Origin: JBJMQS01 sp045802605
GTDB taxonomy: Bacteria > Planctomycetota > Planctomycetia > Gemmatales > Gemmataceae
Length of the DNA stretch: 64,000 nt
Assembly (NCBI GenBank): GCA_045802605.1
Contig: JBJMQS010000057.1
Span: 186,001 to 250,000 of the forward strand
Direction of reading: 5' to 3'
The position numbers and the translations under genes are program-made. Shown here piece after piece: positions 45,794-54,261 of the stretch (its first letter is position 1; each line of letters begins with the position of its first letter). The notes under the pieces are model-generated. The model made no database searches and was not told where the DNA came from. It saw only the letters and a list, made by a program, of their open reading frames with translations.

Positions 45794-46888
45794 ATGCGTC
45801 GTGAGCAACGGAAAGCGTTTACGCTCATAGAGTTACTGGTCGTCATCGCGATCATTGCGATCCTGATCGGACTTTTGCTGCCGGCGGTCCAAAAGGTCCG
45901 TGAGGCATCGTACCGGTCAAAATGTCAAAACAATCTTAAGCAAATGGGTTTGGCACTGATGAATTTCCATGATTCGGAAGGGGTTTTCCCACCCGGCATT
46001 GGAGCGCTTCACGACCAAAATTGGCAGGCTCCGCGCACTAGTTTGAGCGATATCCCTGCCAGTCGAACGACCCGTGGTGGTAGCCCGCCTCAATCAAATC
46101 CCGCTATGCGGGTCTGTAGTTGGCATACTTGGATTCTGCCTTATATGGAGTTCCAAGGACTATTCGACAAGATGCCCCAGACAACGTCATCCGGGAGTCA
46201 AGCGCCTGACAATGCGCCTTTCTGGAAGGCATCGACCGTGCCAGATGCATTTCACTGTCCCAGTGAGCCGCGATATGACCACACAAATGGGTTCAACGAA
46301 GCTTATCCGACCGCTGACTATGCTGGTATCGTCGGCTCTTCGTTTTATGACCAGAACAACACAATGGCGTGCGACGGGATCTTGTATTGGCGGTCCGCCG
46401 TGAGAGTAACTGACATCATGGATGGCACCAGTACGACGGCCATGGTCGCTGAGCGGCCGCCCGACCCGGTACAAACATGGGGCTGGTGGCACACGACCAC
46501 GTCCCATCCAGGAAGCCAGTATATTTACGATCCGCTGGTGGGTACCGCAACCCTGCAAGGCTCGCCGTATGGTAGCGATCAAACGACCGCCAATCTGACA
46601 TGCGCTTATCCCACGGCACCCAATTATTACGCGATCTACAAGAAGCCGGGGCCCCCTGCCTCGTCCTCGGCATCAGCATCAAATACAGGTGCCATCCTGT
46701 TCAACTACTGTGATTTCAACCGGATTTATAGCGCACATCCCGGTGGAGCGCAGTGGGTGTTCGCTGACGGATCAGTAAAATTCATTCCGTGGGAAGCGTA
46801 CAAGGTCGTTCGCGCCCTTGGCACTAGGAATGGTAATGGTGGCCTAGGAGCCAACGAGGGTGCGATTGATTTTTCAACCTTCGAATGA
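45794..46888 (+). CDS. DUF1559 prepilin-like protein (copy 2)
   Basis: 364 residues. The N-terminus is FTLIELLVVIAIIAILIGLL after MRREQRKA, then LLPAVQKVREASYRSKCQNN, the DUF1559 signature. The C-terminal part has SAHPGGAQWVFADGSVKFIP, the family's HPGG...DGSVKF motif. ATG 45794 has GAGGG seven bases upstream. Unlike copy 1 it is followed by a lipoprotein gene with a carboxypeptidase-regulatory-like domain, an arrangement often repeated in planctomycete genomes. The hairpin at 46910-46950 lies between the two. Confidence 0.92.
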   Translation: MRREQRKAFTLIELLVVIAIIAILIGLLLPAVQKVREASYRSKCQNNLKQMGLALMNFHDSEGVFPPGIGALHDQNWQAPRTSLSDIPASRTTRGGSPPQSNPAMRVCSWHTWILPYMEFQGLFDKMPQTTSSGSQAPDNAPFWKASTVPDAFHCPSEPRYDHTNGFNEAYPTADYAGIVGSSFYDQNNTMACDGILYWRSAVRVTDIMDGTSTTAMVAERPPDPVQTWGWWHTTTSHPGSQYIYDPLVGTATLQGSPYGSDQTTANLTCAYPTAPNYYAIYKKPGPPASSSASASNTGAILFNYCDFNRIYSAHPGGAQWVFADGSVKFIPWEAYKVVRALGTRNGNGGLGANEGAIDFSTFE

Positions 46889-46909
46889 TGTCGGTTTTCA
46901 TGGGCAAAC

Positions 46910-46950
46910 GGCAATCGTATCCTAATCCTGGGTTACGATTGCCTTTTTTT
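46910..46950 (+). terminator. Intrinsic terminator or attenuator between DUF1559 and lipoprotein genes
   Basis: Ten-base stem GGCAATCGTA (46910-46919) with TACGATTGCC (46934-46943) and seven T immediately after. It should reduce read-through into the lipoprotein gene and set the ratio of the two products. Confidence 0.85.
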
Positions 46951-46968
46951 CGCTGGAGGGCTGAATCC

Positions 46969-47409
46969 ATGAACTTCTGTTCTTTCTGGCGACTCATCGT
47001 CCTTGGAATTCCAATATTGAGCTTGGGTTGCGGAGGGGGCCCGAAAACTTGCACAGTGACCGGCAGAGTGACCTACCAAGGAAAGTCCGTGGTTACGGGA
47101 GTTGTCAACCTGTATGGGCCCAATAACGAGTTTGCTGCTGCGGGAATCAATCCGGACGGCACCTACACAGTGACAGATGCACCCGTAGGACTCGTCAAGG
47201 TCGCCGTCGTCTCTGAGAAACCTGCGTCGCAGGGAGCCAATAATAACCGTGCCGTAAAGAACCATCCCAATGCGCCGCCACCGCCTCCACCGCCGCCCGA
47301 CGCCAGTGGTTGGTTCGCAATCGACGCCAAATACGCGGACCCAGCCACCTCGGGTAAAGAAATGACGCTGTCCGGCGGAAATAATACGCAAAACATCGTT
47401 TTGGAATGA
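46969..47409 (+). CDS. Small lipoprotein with carboxypeptidase-regulatory-like fold
   Basis: 146 residues. The lipoprotein signal is MNFCSFWRLIVLGIPI followed by LSLGCGGG, where the Cys would be lipidated. The mature part has TVTGRVTYQGKSVVTGVVN and GINPDGTYTVTDAPVGLVKV, the pattern of planctomycete lipoproteins that follow DUF1559 genes. It then has eight consecutive prolines in PPPPPPPPDASG, which would stall ribosomes without EF-P. GGAGGG is eight bases before ATG 46969. Function unknown. Confidence 0.85.
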   Translation: MNFCSFWRLIVLGIPILSLGCGGGPKTCTVTGRVTYQGKSVVTGVVNLYGPNNEFAAAGINPDGTYTVTDAPVGLVKVAVVSEKPASQGANNNRAVKNHPNAPPPPPPPPDASGWFAIDAKYADPATSGKEMTLSGGNNTQNIVLE

Positions 47410-47414
47410 CGAGT

Positions 47415-47439
47415 GGCCGCCTGATGAGGGCGGCCTTTT
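47415..47439 (+). terminator. Probable intrinsic terminator after the lipoprotein gene
   Basis: GGCCGCC (47415-47421) pairs with GGCGGCC (47429-47435) over a 7-base loop and is followed by TTTT. It lies between the convergent stops of the lipoprotein and YHS-like genes. Confidence 0.7.
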
Positions 47440-48143
47440 CATTTCTTTTTATTCGCTTCGTTGATGTACTTCTCCGGATTCTCGTTAAACGCATCGCGGC
47501 AGCCCGTGCAGCAAACGTAATAGGTCTTGCCCTTATACGTCACAGGGATCGTTCCTTTTCCCCCTGTGACGATGCATTCGAAGCCCGTGCTTCCGGGTTT
47601 CGAGGCGATTGATTCGCCTTCCTTCGTCGCTGCCACTTGATAGACCTTAGTGAACACCGTGCGGCCTTTGGGCTTCACAGCGTAGCGGTACACGAATCTC
47701 GTTCCGTCCCCGGCCATGTTCATGACGAACTGCTGCGTTTCGCCGGATGAGGCGTCCGTGCGATCGAAGGTCACATAGCCTTTGTCGTCACGCTGTCCGA
47801 GATAAGTTGCTTTCTGCCCTCTGACGTCTTCGACCGACAACTCGTAACGGGCTTTGTCAACCAGATATTTGACCTCGCCAGATTTGAGGTAAGTGCCATT
47901 TTGTATCTGGAACGCGAGCCAGCGATCTTCTTTCTTGAAGCGCCAAGCCCAACTGATGGTTTCTTTCCAACTCGGGTCATCGGGGCTCACCTTCGTTTTG
48001 TCGGGCCCGCCGACTCCCTTCCATTCGCCAACGAACTCATTGAGTTTTTGAAGGGCGTCGCGAGACTTGTCCGGTTCGCCGGCGATGCAGGGAGAAACAA
48101 ACGCGGCGATGACCATTGCCGCGCATTGAATCAATCGGCTCAT
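47439..48143 (-). CDS. Exported protein with C-terminal YHS-like domain
   Basis: 234 residues. A signal peptide (MSRLIQCAAMVIAAFVSP, ending CIAG) is followed by a domain of beta strands (EFVGEWKGVGGPDKTKV, WLAFQIQNGTYLKSGEVKY). The last 45 residues form a YHS/TRASH-like metal-binding region: ECIVTGGKGTIPVTYKGKTY, then YVCCTGCRDAFNENPEKYI, with several Cys. Such domains bind Cu or Fe. It follows the WD40 gene by 15 bases on the same strand. Function unknown, probably a metal-sensing or -carrying protein of the periplasm. Confidence 0.7.
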   Translation of the reverse strand: MSRLIQCAAMVIAAFVSPCIAGEPDKSRDALQKLNEFVGEWKGVGGPDKTKVSPDDPSWKETISWAWRFKKEDRWLAFQIQNGTYLKSGEVKYLVDKARYELSVEDVRGQKATYLGQRDDKGYVTFDRTDASSGETQQFVMNMAGDGTRFVYRYAVKPKGRTVFTKVYQVAATKEGESIASKPGSTGFECIVTGGKGTIPVTYKGKTYYVCCTGCRDAFNENPEKYINEANKKK

Positions 48144-48158
48144 GTTAGATTCCAGAGG

Positions 48159-51158
48159 TTACCGCAGATCCAAAACCGCGATTAATCCATCGCCCGAACC
48201 GATGGCGACCTGTCGGCCGCTCAACACGAATGTGGCAGCGGTCACGTGTGAGAGGGGCCACTTGCGCACCAACTGACCGCCCTTCGTCTCATAGACGAAG
48301 ACCGCGTCACGGCTATAGGCCAAGAAGCGCGACCCATCCGGCGACATCGCCAATCCGTCGAGACTCCCGGAGACCGTCTTCAGAGTTAACACCGGCTCGC
48401 CGAGCTTGGGTCCGACCTGCCAAATCTTGATCTCACCGTCCCGAGCGCATGACACCAACAATTTCTTGTCAGGTGAAAAGGCGACGTCCATGATTGGGGC
48501 CGAATGGGCTGGCATGTCTTCCGTAAGACGGGTCTTACTTTCCAGTTGCCAGATATGCAACTTACCGTCGGGCAAACCAATGGCAGCCAGACTCCCATCG
48601 GCACTAAAGCAAAGACATCGTTCCGATTTACCTTTCTCGGCGATGAGTTCTTCAGCCTTTCCCGAATTAACGTCGTACCGCTGTATGGTCGTGGTGGTGT
48701 CGTCTTCACCGCCGTTACGAATTTGCCAAGCGACAAAGCCCTTGTCTCCCGGCAAGAAACAAAGCGCCGGCACACGATCTTGCGGTTCAAAGGCCTTGAT
48801 TAACTTTCCGGAGGCAGTTTCGTACAAGCGAATCTTCTTATCCTCGCCGGCGGCGAGGAAGCGCTTGCCGTCGGTGGTCGCTGTCAGACTAATGGCGGCG
48901 GATGGTTCGACTAACGATTTCTCGGGCATTCCGGTCTGTAGGCGCCATCGAATGAGTTGCCGGTCTTTGCCCGCCGACAACATTTCGTTGCTCGGAAGCG
49001 AGACCAAAGCAGTGATACCGCGAGTATGACCGCTCGGGCTCTCGTCCTGGGTTGGGCGCGACATCCCCCAATTGAGGATCGTGCCATCAACCGACGCGGA
49101 GACGAGAGTGGAATTGTCTTTGGTGAAAGCGAGCGAGCTCACCCAATCCTGATGCCCTCGCAACGTCTGCCATTCCGAACGAGCTTGCAAATCCCACAAT
49201 TTGATCGTGGAGTCAGCCCCGGCCGACGCGAGTAATTTTCCATCAGATGCCAAGGCCAGTGCGGTCACAGGCCCGACATGACCTGCGAAAGAAAACGCAG
49301 GTTCTTGGACGGTGGCCGATTGAACGTTCCAAACTTTGACCAACTGATCGCCGCCACACGTTGCCAAAAGTTGCCCGCCTGACAAGTACAGCACGGCCGC
49401 AGTTCCGCCAACTTCATGAGCCTTGAATTTCCCGGTGACGGCCCCCGTGACCGCGTCGCAGATCCGCACCATGCCATCCGCCGTTGGGACCGCAATCGAC
49501 CGGCCATCGGGCCTGTAGGCCAATGACGTGACAGTGGAATTCGGGATCGTCCAACGACTGATTTGCTTTCGAGTCGCCAGGTCCCAAACGCAAACTGTTT
49601 TGTCCGCGCCTCCACTTGCAATATGATGTCCGTCCGCGGAAAGCGATAACGCCAATACGGGTGCAGTGTGCCCTTCAAGGGATTGAGCCTGACCGCTAGT
49701 GAGATCCCAAATGCGGACCGAGCGGTCGCCGCTGGCGGAGATGAGCCGTTGCCCATCGCTTGTGAATAGCATTGCCGTCACCGGGCCCGTATGACCGTTC
49801 AGGCTGCGCGTTTCCTTTCCGGTCGAGAAGTCGCTGAGGCGTATTGCAGCGTCGGCCCCGGCCCAAGCCAGAAGCTTTCCATCAGGGCTCGGCACAGCCG
49901 CCCAAATAGCCCCGTGATGCCCTTCCATCTTCAAGGCTGGCGTCACCGGCTCCAAATCCCAAACTCGGATCGATTGGTCTTTGGCTACCGATACGAGTCT
50001 CATTCCTTCTTCGACAAAAACCAGCGCTTGGACCTCGCTTGAATGTCCAAGGAAAGTGCGCATCAGTTGCCCGGTCGCCATATCCCACAGCCGAACACTG
50101 TTATCTGCCCCTCCCGTTGCCAACCATTTACCGTCGGGACTGATAGCTAGGGCCCGCACGCGGCCGGTGGGTGGGTTAGTGCCCTCAAGTGTCCGGCGAA
50201 CGACCGGGACTGCGTCCGGCGCCGTCGGCAGCGAAATGAGACGGGCTGAGCGCTCGCTGCACACGGCCAAGCTCTTGCCATCACGCGCGAATTCCACGCC
50301 ATCGATCGGGGAGCTACTGCTGAAGGGGCGCTGCTCGAAAACTTTGCGGTGATCCGAAGTTGAAGTGTCCCAGACGGAAAGATTGCCTTCTTGATTTACT
50401 ATCGCGACGAGCGCACCAGAGGTGGCAAGACCGGTCACGGCAGCGCTTTGGACGTTGAGTGTGTACGCCTCTTTGTTCTGGTCCAGGTCCCAAACCCGAA
50501 TCACTCGGTCATCGCCCGCACTGACGAGCGTTTTACCACCGGCCCCAAGCGCAATTTGCGAAATGTTAGAACTCGCAACCTCTAGCTTTTGCGCCGGGCT
50601 TGCCACGTCGGGCATCCAGATGTGAATTTCTTTGCCGGCCGCTGACGCGATTTTCCCGGACGGCATCGCAACCAGACTTCGAATTTCTTGATTGTGCCCG
50701 CGATATTCAAATTGCAACGAACCGTCGCGCAGGCTCCAAACGCGAACGGTGCGATCGGCCGAGGCGCTAAATAGTCGGTCGTGGGCTCCGTCTACCGCGA
50801 GAAACACCTGAATCTTGTCACTTTGGTCGTCAAAGGCAGCCGGATGACGCAGTATGGGTTTGCCGAGAACGCGAGTGAGTTCCGCGGGCGCGCCCGGCCA
50901 TAACTTTGGCAGTCGCCAGAGTGCTTCCCGATAAAGCCGTTTGGCCTCGTTCGGTCGATTCGCCGACAAAGCGGCGGCTTGCTCGGCGAATTCGTCGGCT
51001 CTTCGCAGCGGGAGAGCGGGTACGACACGATCGGCTCCCGACCGGACTGCTGCCTCTCGCGCCTTCCGGTAGTCTGCTGCAAGGTCGCTTGGCGTGGGAG
51101 GTGCCGCCAACGCTAGGCAGCAGCTTACTGCGAACGAAATGGAAAGGAAAAATCTCAC
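48159..51158 (-). CDS. Very large exported WD40-repeat protein
   Basis: 999 residues. A signal peptide (MRFFLSISFAVSCCLALAA) is followed by a helical region to about 100 residues and then at least 18 WD40-type blades, for example DRTVRVWSLRDG, DNSVRLWDMATG, DRSVRIWDLTSG and DSTIKLWDLQAR. This is enough for two or three beta-propellers. Being exported, it would act in the periplasm or at the surface, unlike most WD40 proteins. The start is GTG at 51158, without a clear SD. Probably a scaffold for other proteins; partners are unknown. It is likely co-transcribed with the YHS-like gene. Confidence 0.85.
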   Translation of the reverse strand: MRFFLSISFAVSCCLALAAPPTPSDLAADYRKAREAAVRSGADRVVPALPLRRADEFAEQAAALSANRPNEAKRLYREALWRLPKLWPGAPAELTRVLGKPILRHPAAFDDQSDKIQVFLAVDGAHDRLFSASADRTVRVWSLRDGSLQFEYRGHNQEIRSLVAMPSGKIASAAGKEIHIWMPDVASPAQKLEVASSNISQIALGAGGKTLVSAGDDRVIRVWDLDQNKEAYTLNVQSAAVTGLATSGALVAIVNQEGNLSVWDTSTSDHRKVFEQRPFSSSSPIDGVEFARDGKSLAVCSERSARLISLPTAPDAVPVVRRTLEGTNPPTGRVRALAISPDGKWLATGGADNSVRLWDMATGQLMRTFLGHSSEVQALVFVEEGMRLVSVAKDQSIRVWDLEPVTPALKMEGHHGAIWAAVPSPDGKLLAWAGADAAIRLSDFSTGKETRSLNGHTGPVTAMLFTSDGQRLISASGDRSVRIWDLTSGQAQSLEGHTAPVLALSLSADGHHIASGGADKTVCVWDLATRKQISRWTIPNSTVTSLAYRPDGRSIAVPTADGMVRICDAVTGAVTGKFKAHEVGGTAAVLYLSGGQLLATCGGDQLVKVWNVQSATVQEPAFSFAGHVGPVTALALASDGKLLASAGADSTIKLWDLQARSEWQTLRGHQDWVSSLAFTKDNSTLVSASVDGTILNWGMSRPTQDESPSGHTRGITALVSLPSNEMLSAGKDRQLIRWRLQTGMPEKSLVEPSAAISLTATTDGKRFLAAGEDKKIRLYETASGKLIKAFEPQDRVPALCFLPGDKGFVAWQIRNGGEDDTTTTIQRYDVNSGKAEELIAEKGKSERCLCFSADGSLAAIGLPDGKLHIWQLESKTRLTEDMPAHSAPIMDVAFSPDKKLLVSCARDGEIKIWQVGPKLGEPVLTLKTVSGSLDGLAMSPDGSRFLAYSRDAVFVYETKGGQLVRKWPLSHVTAATFVLSGRQVAIGSGDGLIAVLDLR

Positions 51159-51233
51159 GCTTGGAGTATACGATACCGGGCCTCAGGGGCCTACGTTCGG
51201 CCCATGACAGAAGCGCTAAATTCGCCGCTCGGC

Positions 51234-53096
51234 TCAATCATTTTGAGGTGGCTTAACATGCATAGCGCGAGAACCCGCGCGGGCTAAAAAGCGGGCCTTC
51301 TGTCCAGTCGTCAACTCCTTGGTGTATTTCTTGCGCACCGCCTCGATCCATCGAATCGGCCGATCACCGTAGTCAGTGACAACACGAATCAAGACTGGCC
51401 GGGGCTGATTCATTACATCCCGCACTTGCGCATCCAAGCCCCCACACGAAGTAATCTCGGCGTAGCCTAGGCCAAAGGCGTTAGCCAAAGACGCGTAGTC
51501 CAGTTTTGCCAGAATCGTGGCATTCGTGCGCTGATAAGCAGGCTGCTGCAATGCCTGCATGTACTTGTAGGCTTGATTATCAAGCACGAAGAACTTCACG
51601 GGCAATCCGGCTCGTGCGGCGGTCGAGCTTTCCAATGCCGACATCAAGAAGCAACCATCGCCGGTCAACGTCACCACGGTTTGGTTGGGACATCCGAACT
51701 GCGCGCCCAGCGCGGCCGGAATCGACCAACCCATCGCTTGATTGTCCGTCGGGTTGAAGTAAGTTCGAGGCCGAGTCACTGTGAACGCTTCCGCGGCCAG
51801 GTGCTCTGCCAGCATTACATCCGTGAAGAGCAAGGCGTCATCGGCCATATTACGTCGCAGGGCCAAAATGATGGCCATTGGATCGACGCCGCATTGTCCG
51901 TAGTTTTTTGCCCACACCTCGCGATCGGTGCACTTGAGCCGATGAATGTGCGCTCGCATCGCCGGGTCTGGCGACCGCCGCAGGCAATCTGGCTGCGAAA
52001 GCAGATGGTTGAGAAACAACCCGGCGTCGGCCGGCACGCAAACATCGGGCTTTATGACTCGCCCCATGTTCGCGGGATTGGCATCGACGTGAATCATGTA
52101 CTTCGGTCGGTGGTTCGAATAATAGCCGGTAGCCACTTCGCTATACCGCACGCCGATCGCGAGCAAGCAATCGATTTCACCAAACACGAGTTCGGCCGTG
52201 CGCGTTCCCTGCGGGCCATAGCCCCAGCCGACCGCCAGCGCGTGATTTTCAGGCATCACGCCTTTCCCGGAAATGCTCGTTGCGACAGGCGCTTGTAGCA
52301 GTTCAGCTGCCTGAACGACGAGATCGGCACAGGCCATCGTGCCCTGCCCCGCGTAGATGCCCACGCGCAATTTGCGATGACGAAGGATCGCCATAGCGCG
52401 TTCGGCGGCCGCCTCGTCCCACAACAAATCGGGCGCGGCAGGTGGGGGCAAATGAAAATCCGCGGCGTCGATCAACAGGTTGTACGGGATCACGACAGCA
52501 ACAGGGCCCGGCTCGCCGGACATGGCCAAAGTAAACGCTTGTTGAATCGCGCCAGGGATCTCCTCGACTCGTTCAACGTGCAACACGCATTTGGTCACTG
52601 GCTTCAGGAGTGCCACTTGGTCGAGACTGTGAACCTGAAATGCGTGCGCCTTATCGTGATTTCCGACATCGCCGACAATGGCGACGATGGGCACAGAATC
52701 CAAAAGCGCCTCGCCAAGCCCGCTGAGTGAATTGGTCACGCCTGGGCCTGGAACTATCGCCATGACACCGGGACGGCCAGTGCTGCGGGCGAAACCATCG
52801 GCCATGCAAGCGGCCGAGAATTCGTGTGTGACCAAGAGATACGGGATGTGTTCCGTTTTGAAGACGTCCCAGAGCTCGTTCTCCTGGGCTCCCGGAATGC
52901 CGAAGACAGCCGTTGTCCCCATTTGCTTGAGTGCCGCGACAACAACCTGGGCGCCCGTCATATGGCCGCTGACCCAGCCCTCGGCCTGTTCGCGACGATT
53001 GCGTGGCAACGCGCTGACGGGGCGAGTTGAGGCTATCCAAGCCGTCGCCAAGGCGGCTGTTTGGAGCAAGCCACGACGGGATAGGCGCAAGTCCAT
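51234..53096 (-). CDS. ThDP-dependent enzyme, acetolactate-synthase-like, with Tat signal
   Basis: 620 residues. The N-terminus has a Tat signal with twin Arg (LSRRGLLQTAALATAWIAST). The ThDP enzyme then follows: THEFSAACMADGFAR carries the catalytic Glu, a central domain (VGIYAGQGTMACADLVVQAA) comes next, and LTGDGCFLMSALE with the downstream Asn in DNQAYKYM is the cofactor/Mg motif. It matches the acetolactate synthase/benzoylformate-decarboxylase fold; the substrate cannot be read. Export of such a cofactor-binding enzyme folded in the cytoplasm fits Tat. It lies 74 bases from the rhomboid gene and 75 from the WD40 gene on the same strand. Confidence 0.85.
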   Translation of the reverse strand: MDLRLSRRGLLQTAALATAWIASTRPVSALPRNRREQAEGWVSGHMTGAQVVVAALKQMGTTAVFGIPGAQENELWDVFKTEHIPYLLVTHEFSAACMADGFARSTGRPGVMAIVPGPGVTNSLSGLGEALLDSVPIVAIVGDVGNHDKAHAFQVHSLDQVALLKPVTKCVLHVERVEEIPGAIQQAFTLAMSGEPGPVAVVIPYNLLIDAADFHLPPPAAPDLLWDEAAAERAMAILRHRKLRVGIYAGQGTMACADLVVQAAELLQAPVATSISGKGVMPENHALAVGWGYGPQGTRTAELVFGEIDCLLAIGVRYSEVATGYYSNHRPKYMIHVDANPANMGRVIKPDVCVPADAGLFLNHLLSQPDCLRRSPDPAMRAHIHRLKCTDREVWAKNYGQCGVDPMAIILALRRNMADDALLFTDVMLAEHLAAEAFTVTRPRTYFNPTDNQAMGWSIPAALGAQFGCPNQTVVTLTGDGCFLMSALESSTAARAGLPVKFFVLDNQAYKYMQALQQPAYQRTNATILAKLDYASLANAFGLGYAEITSCGGLDAQVRDVMNQPRPVLIRVVTDYGDRPIRWIEAVRKKYTKELTTGQKARFLARAGSRAMHVKPPQND

Positions 53097-53170
53097 ACTT
53101 CACCCGGTGGATGACTCTAGGGGCAATAATGGTGGTATCGGTTGGAGAAACCGGGCAACTTGATCGGAAC

Positions 53171-54064
53171 CTATTTCCGGCGCTGTTTATAAACTTCACT
53201 CGCCTTTAACAAAATCTGATGTTCTCGCTCTGATAAGCTCGCCTGGCCATATCGCTGCACTTTTTCGAGTACCGCATCCACCTGGGCTTCAAATTGCCGC
53301 TCGACCTCGGATGTCTCGTCTCTCTCGGGTTCATCATCGCCGGCCTCACGATAGACACGCAGGCGTGGCCCCACGAGCCGTCGTGGCCGCATGGACATCC
53401 GCGTGGGCCACCAATTCAAGACTCGCCACTGGAAACGATAGTACAGGAAGCCAAAGGCCGCCCCTCCGAGGTGAATTGCGAATGCGATAGGCTCCTGGGA
53501 TCCGCCTAGCAAACTGAGCGCGTCGATCGCGACAAACAAAATCACCGCGATATAGATCGGGATCGGGATTAGGAAAAACAGATAGATCGTGGTCCGCGGG
53601 TAGTGCATTGCAAACAGAACCATCACTGCCATGACCGCGCCGGAAGCGCCAATGGCGGTTGCTTCGGGCCTGATTAGCCCCAACGCCACGAACGCAAGCG
53701 CTCCCATAATTGCCGAGGCGAGATAGAACGCGAGAAACTCTTTGGCACCGTAGATATCCTCCACGGCTCGGCCAAACATCCACAGAAAATACATGTTGAA
53801 GACGATGTGCAATATGTCGTTCGAATGAAGAAATGAGTAGGTCACCAATCGCCACACCTGCCCATGCAGGACGCGACTCACATTCAAATCGAGCGCATTC
53901 GTCACCGGGCCGGCGATTTCACCGGGCTGGAATTGCGTCGCCATCTGAAGGATAAACACGGCGATGTTGCCGAGAACTAGCCAGTGCACTGCGCGGCTCG
54001 GACCGGCAAACCCGCCGAATGCGCCCTTTTCACCGCGGTAGTACTCTCGGTCATAAACGCCCAT
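53171..54064 (-). CDS. Rhomboid family intramembrane serine protease
   Basis: 297 residues with six or so membrane helices. The catalytic Ser lies in GASGAVMAVM (GxSG) and the His in IAFAIHLGGAAFGFLYYRF, forming the rhomboid dyad. HSNDILHIVFNMYFLWMFG is the conserved His-Asn block. A soluble C-terminal tail of about 80 residues is charged and ends EHQILLKASEVYKQRRK. ATG 54064 has AGGGG five bases upstream; the longer frame to 54250 would overlap tex. Its substrate is unknown. Confidence 0.93.
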   Translation of the reverse strand: MGVYDREYYRGEKGAFGGFAGPSRAVHWLVLGNIAVFILQMATQFQPGEIAGPVTNALDLNVSRVLHGQVWRLVTYSFLHSNDILHIVFNMYFLWMFGRAVEDIYGAKEFLAFYLASAIMGALAFVALGLIRPEATAIGASGAVMAVMVLFAMHYPRTTIYLFFLIPIPIYIAVILFVAIDALSLLGGSQEPIAFAIHLGGAAFGFLYYRFQWRVLNWWPTRMSMRPRRLVGPRLRVYREAGDDEPERDETSEVERQFEAQVDAVLEKVQRYGQASLSEREHQILLKASEVYKQRRK

Positions 54065-54261
54065 AACCACCCCTGGTGCCGGCCGCGGCATCCTTACCCG
54101 TTTTAACATACAAAGGGCAATTCTTGGAAGGCACGTCGTGAATTCCCAACACTCCTGCATGCCATGCGCGGCACGGGATTTCCTAGGAATTGAACCCAAG
54201 TGCTTTTTTGCCAATACAATCGCCGTATCCCGTATCACCGGTGCCCGCACGGGCTGACTCG

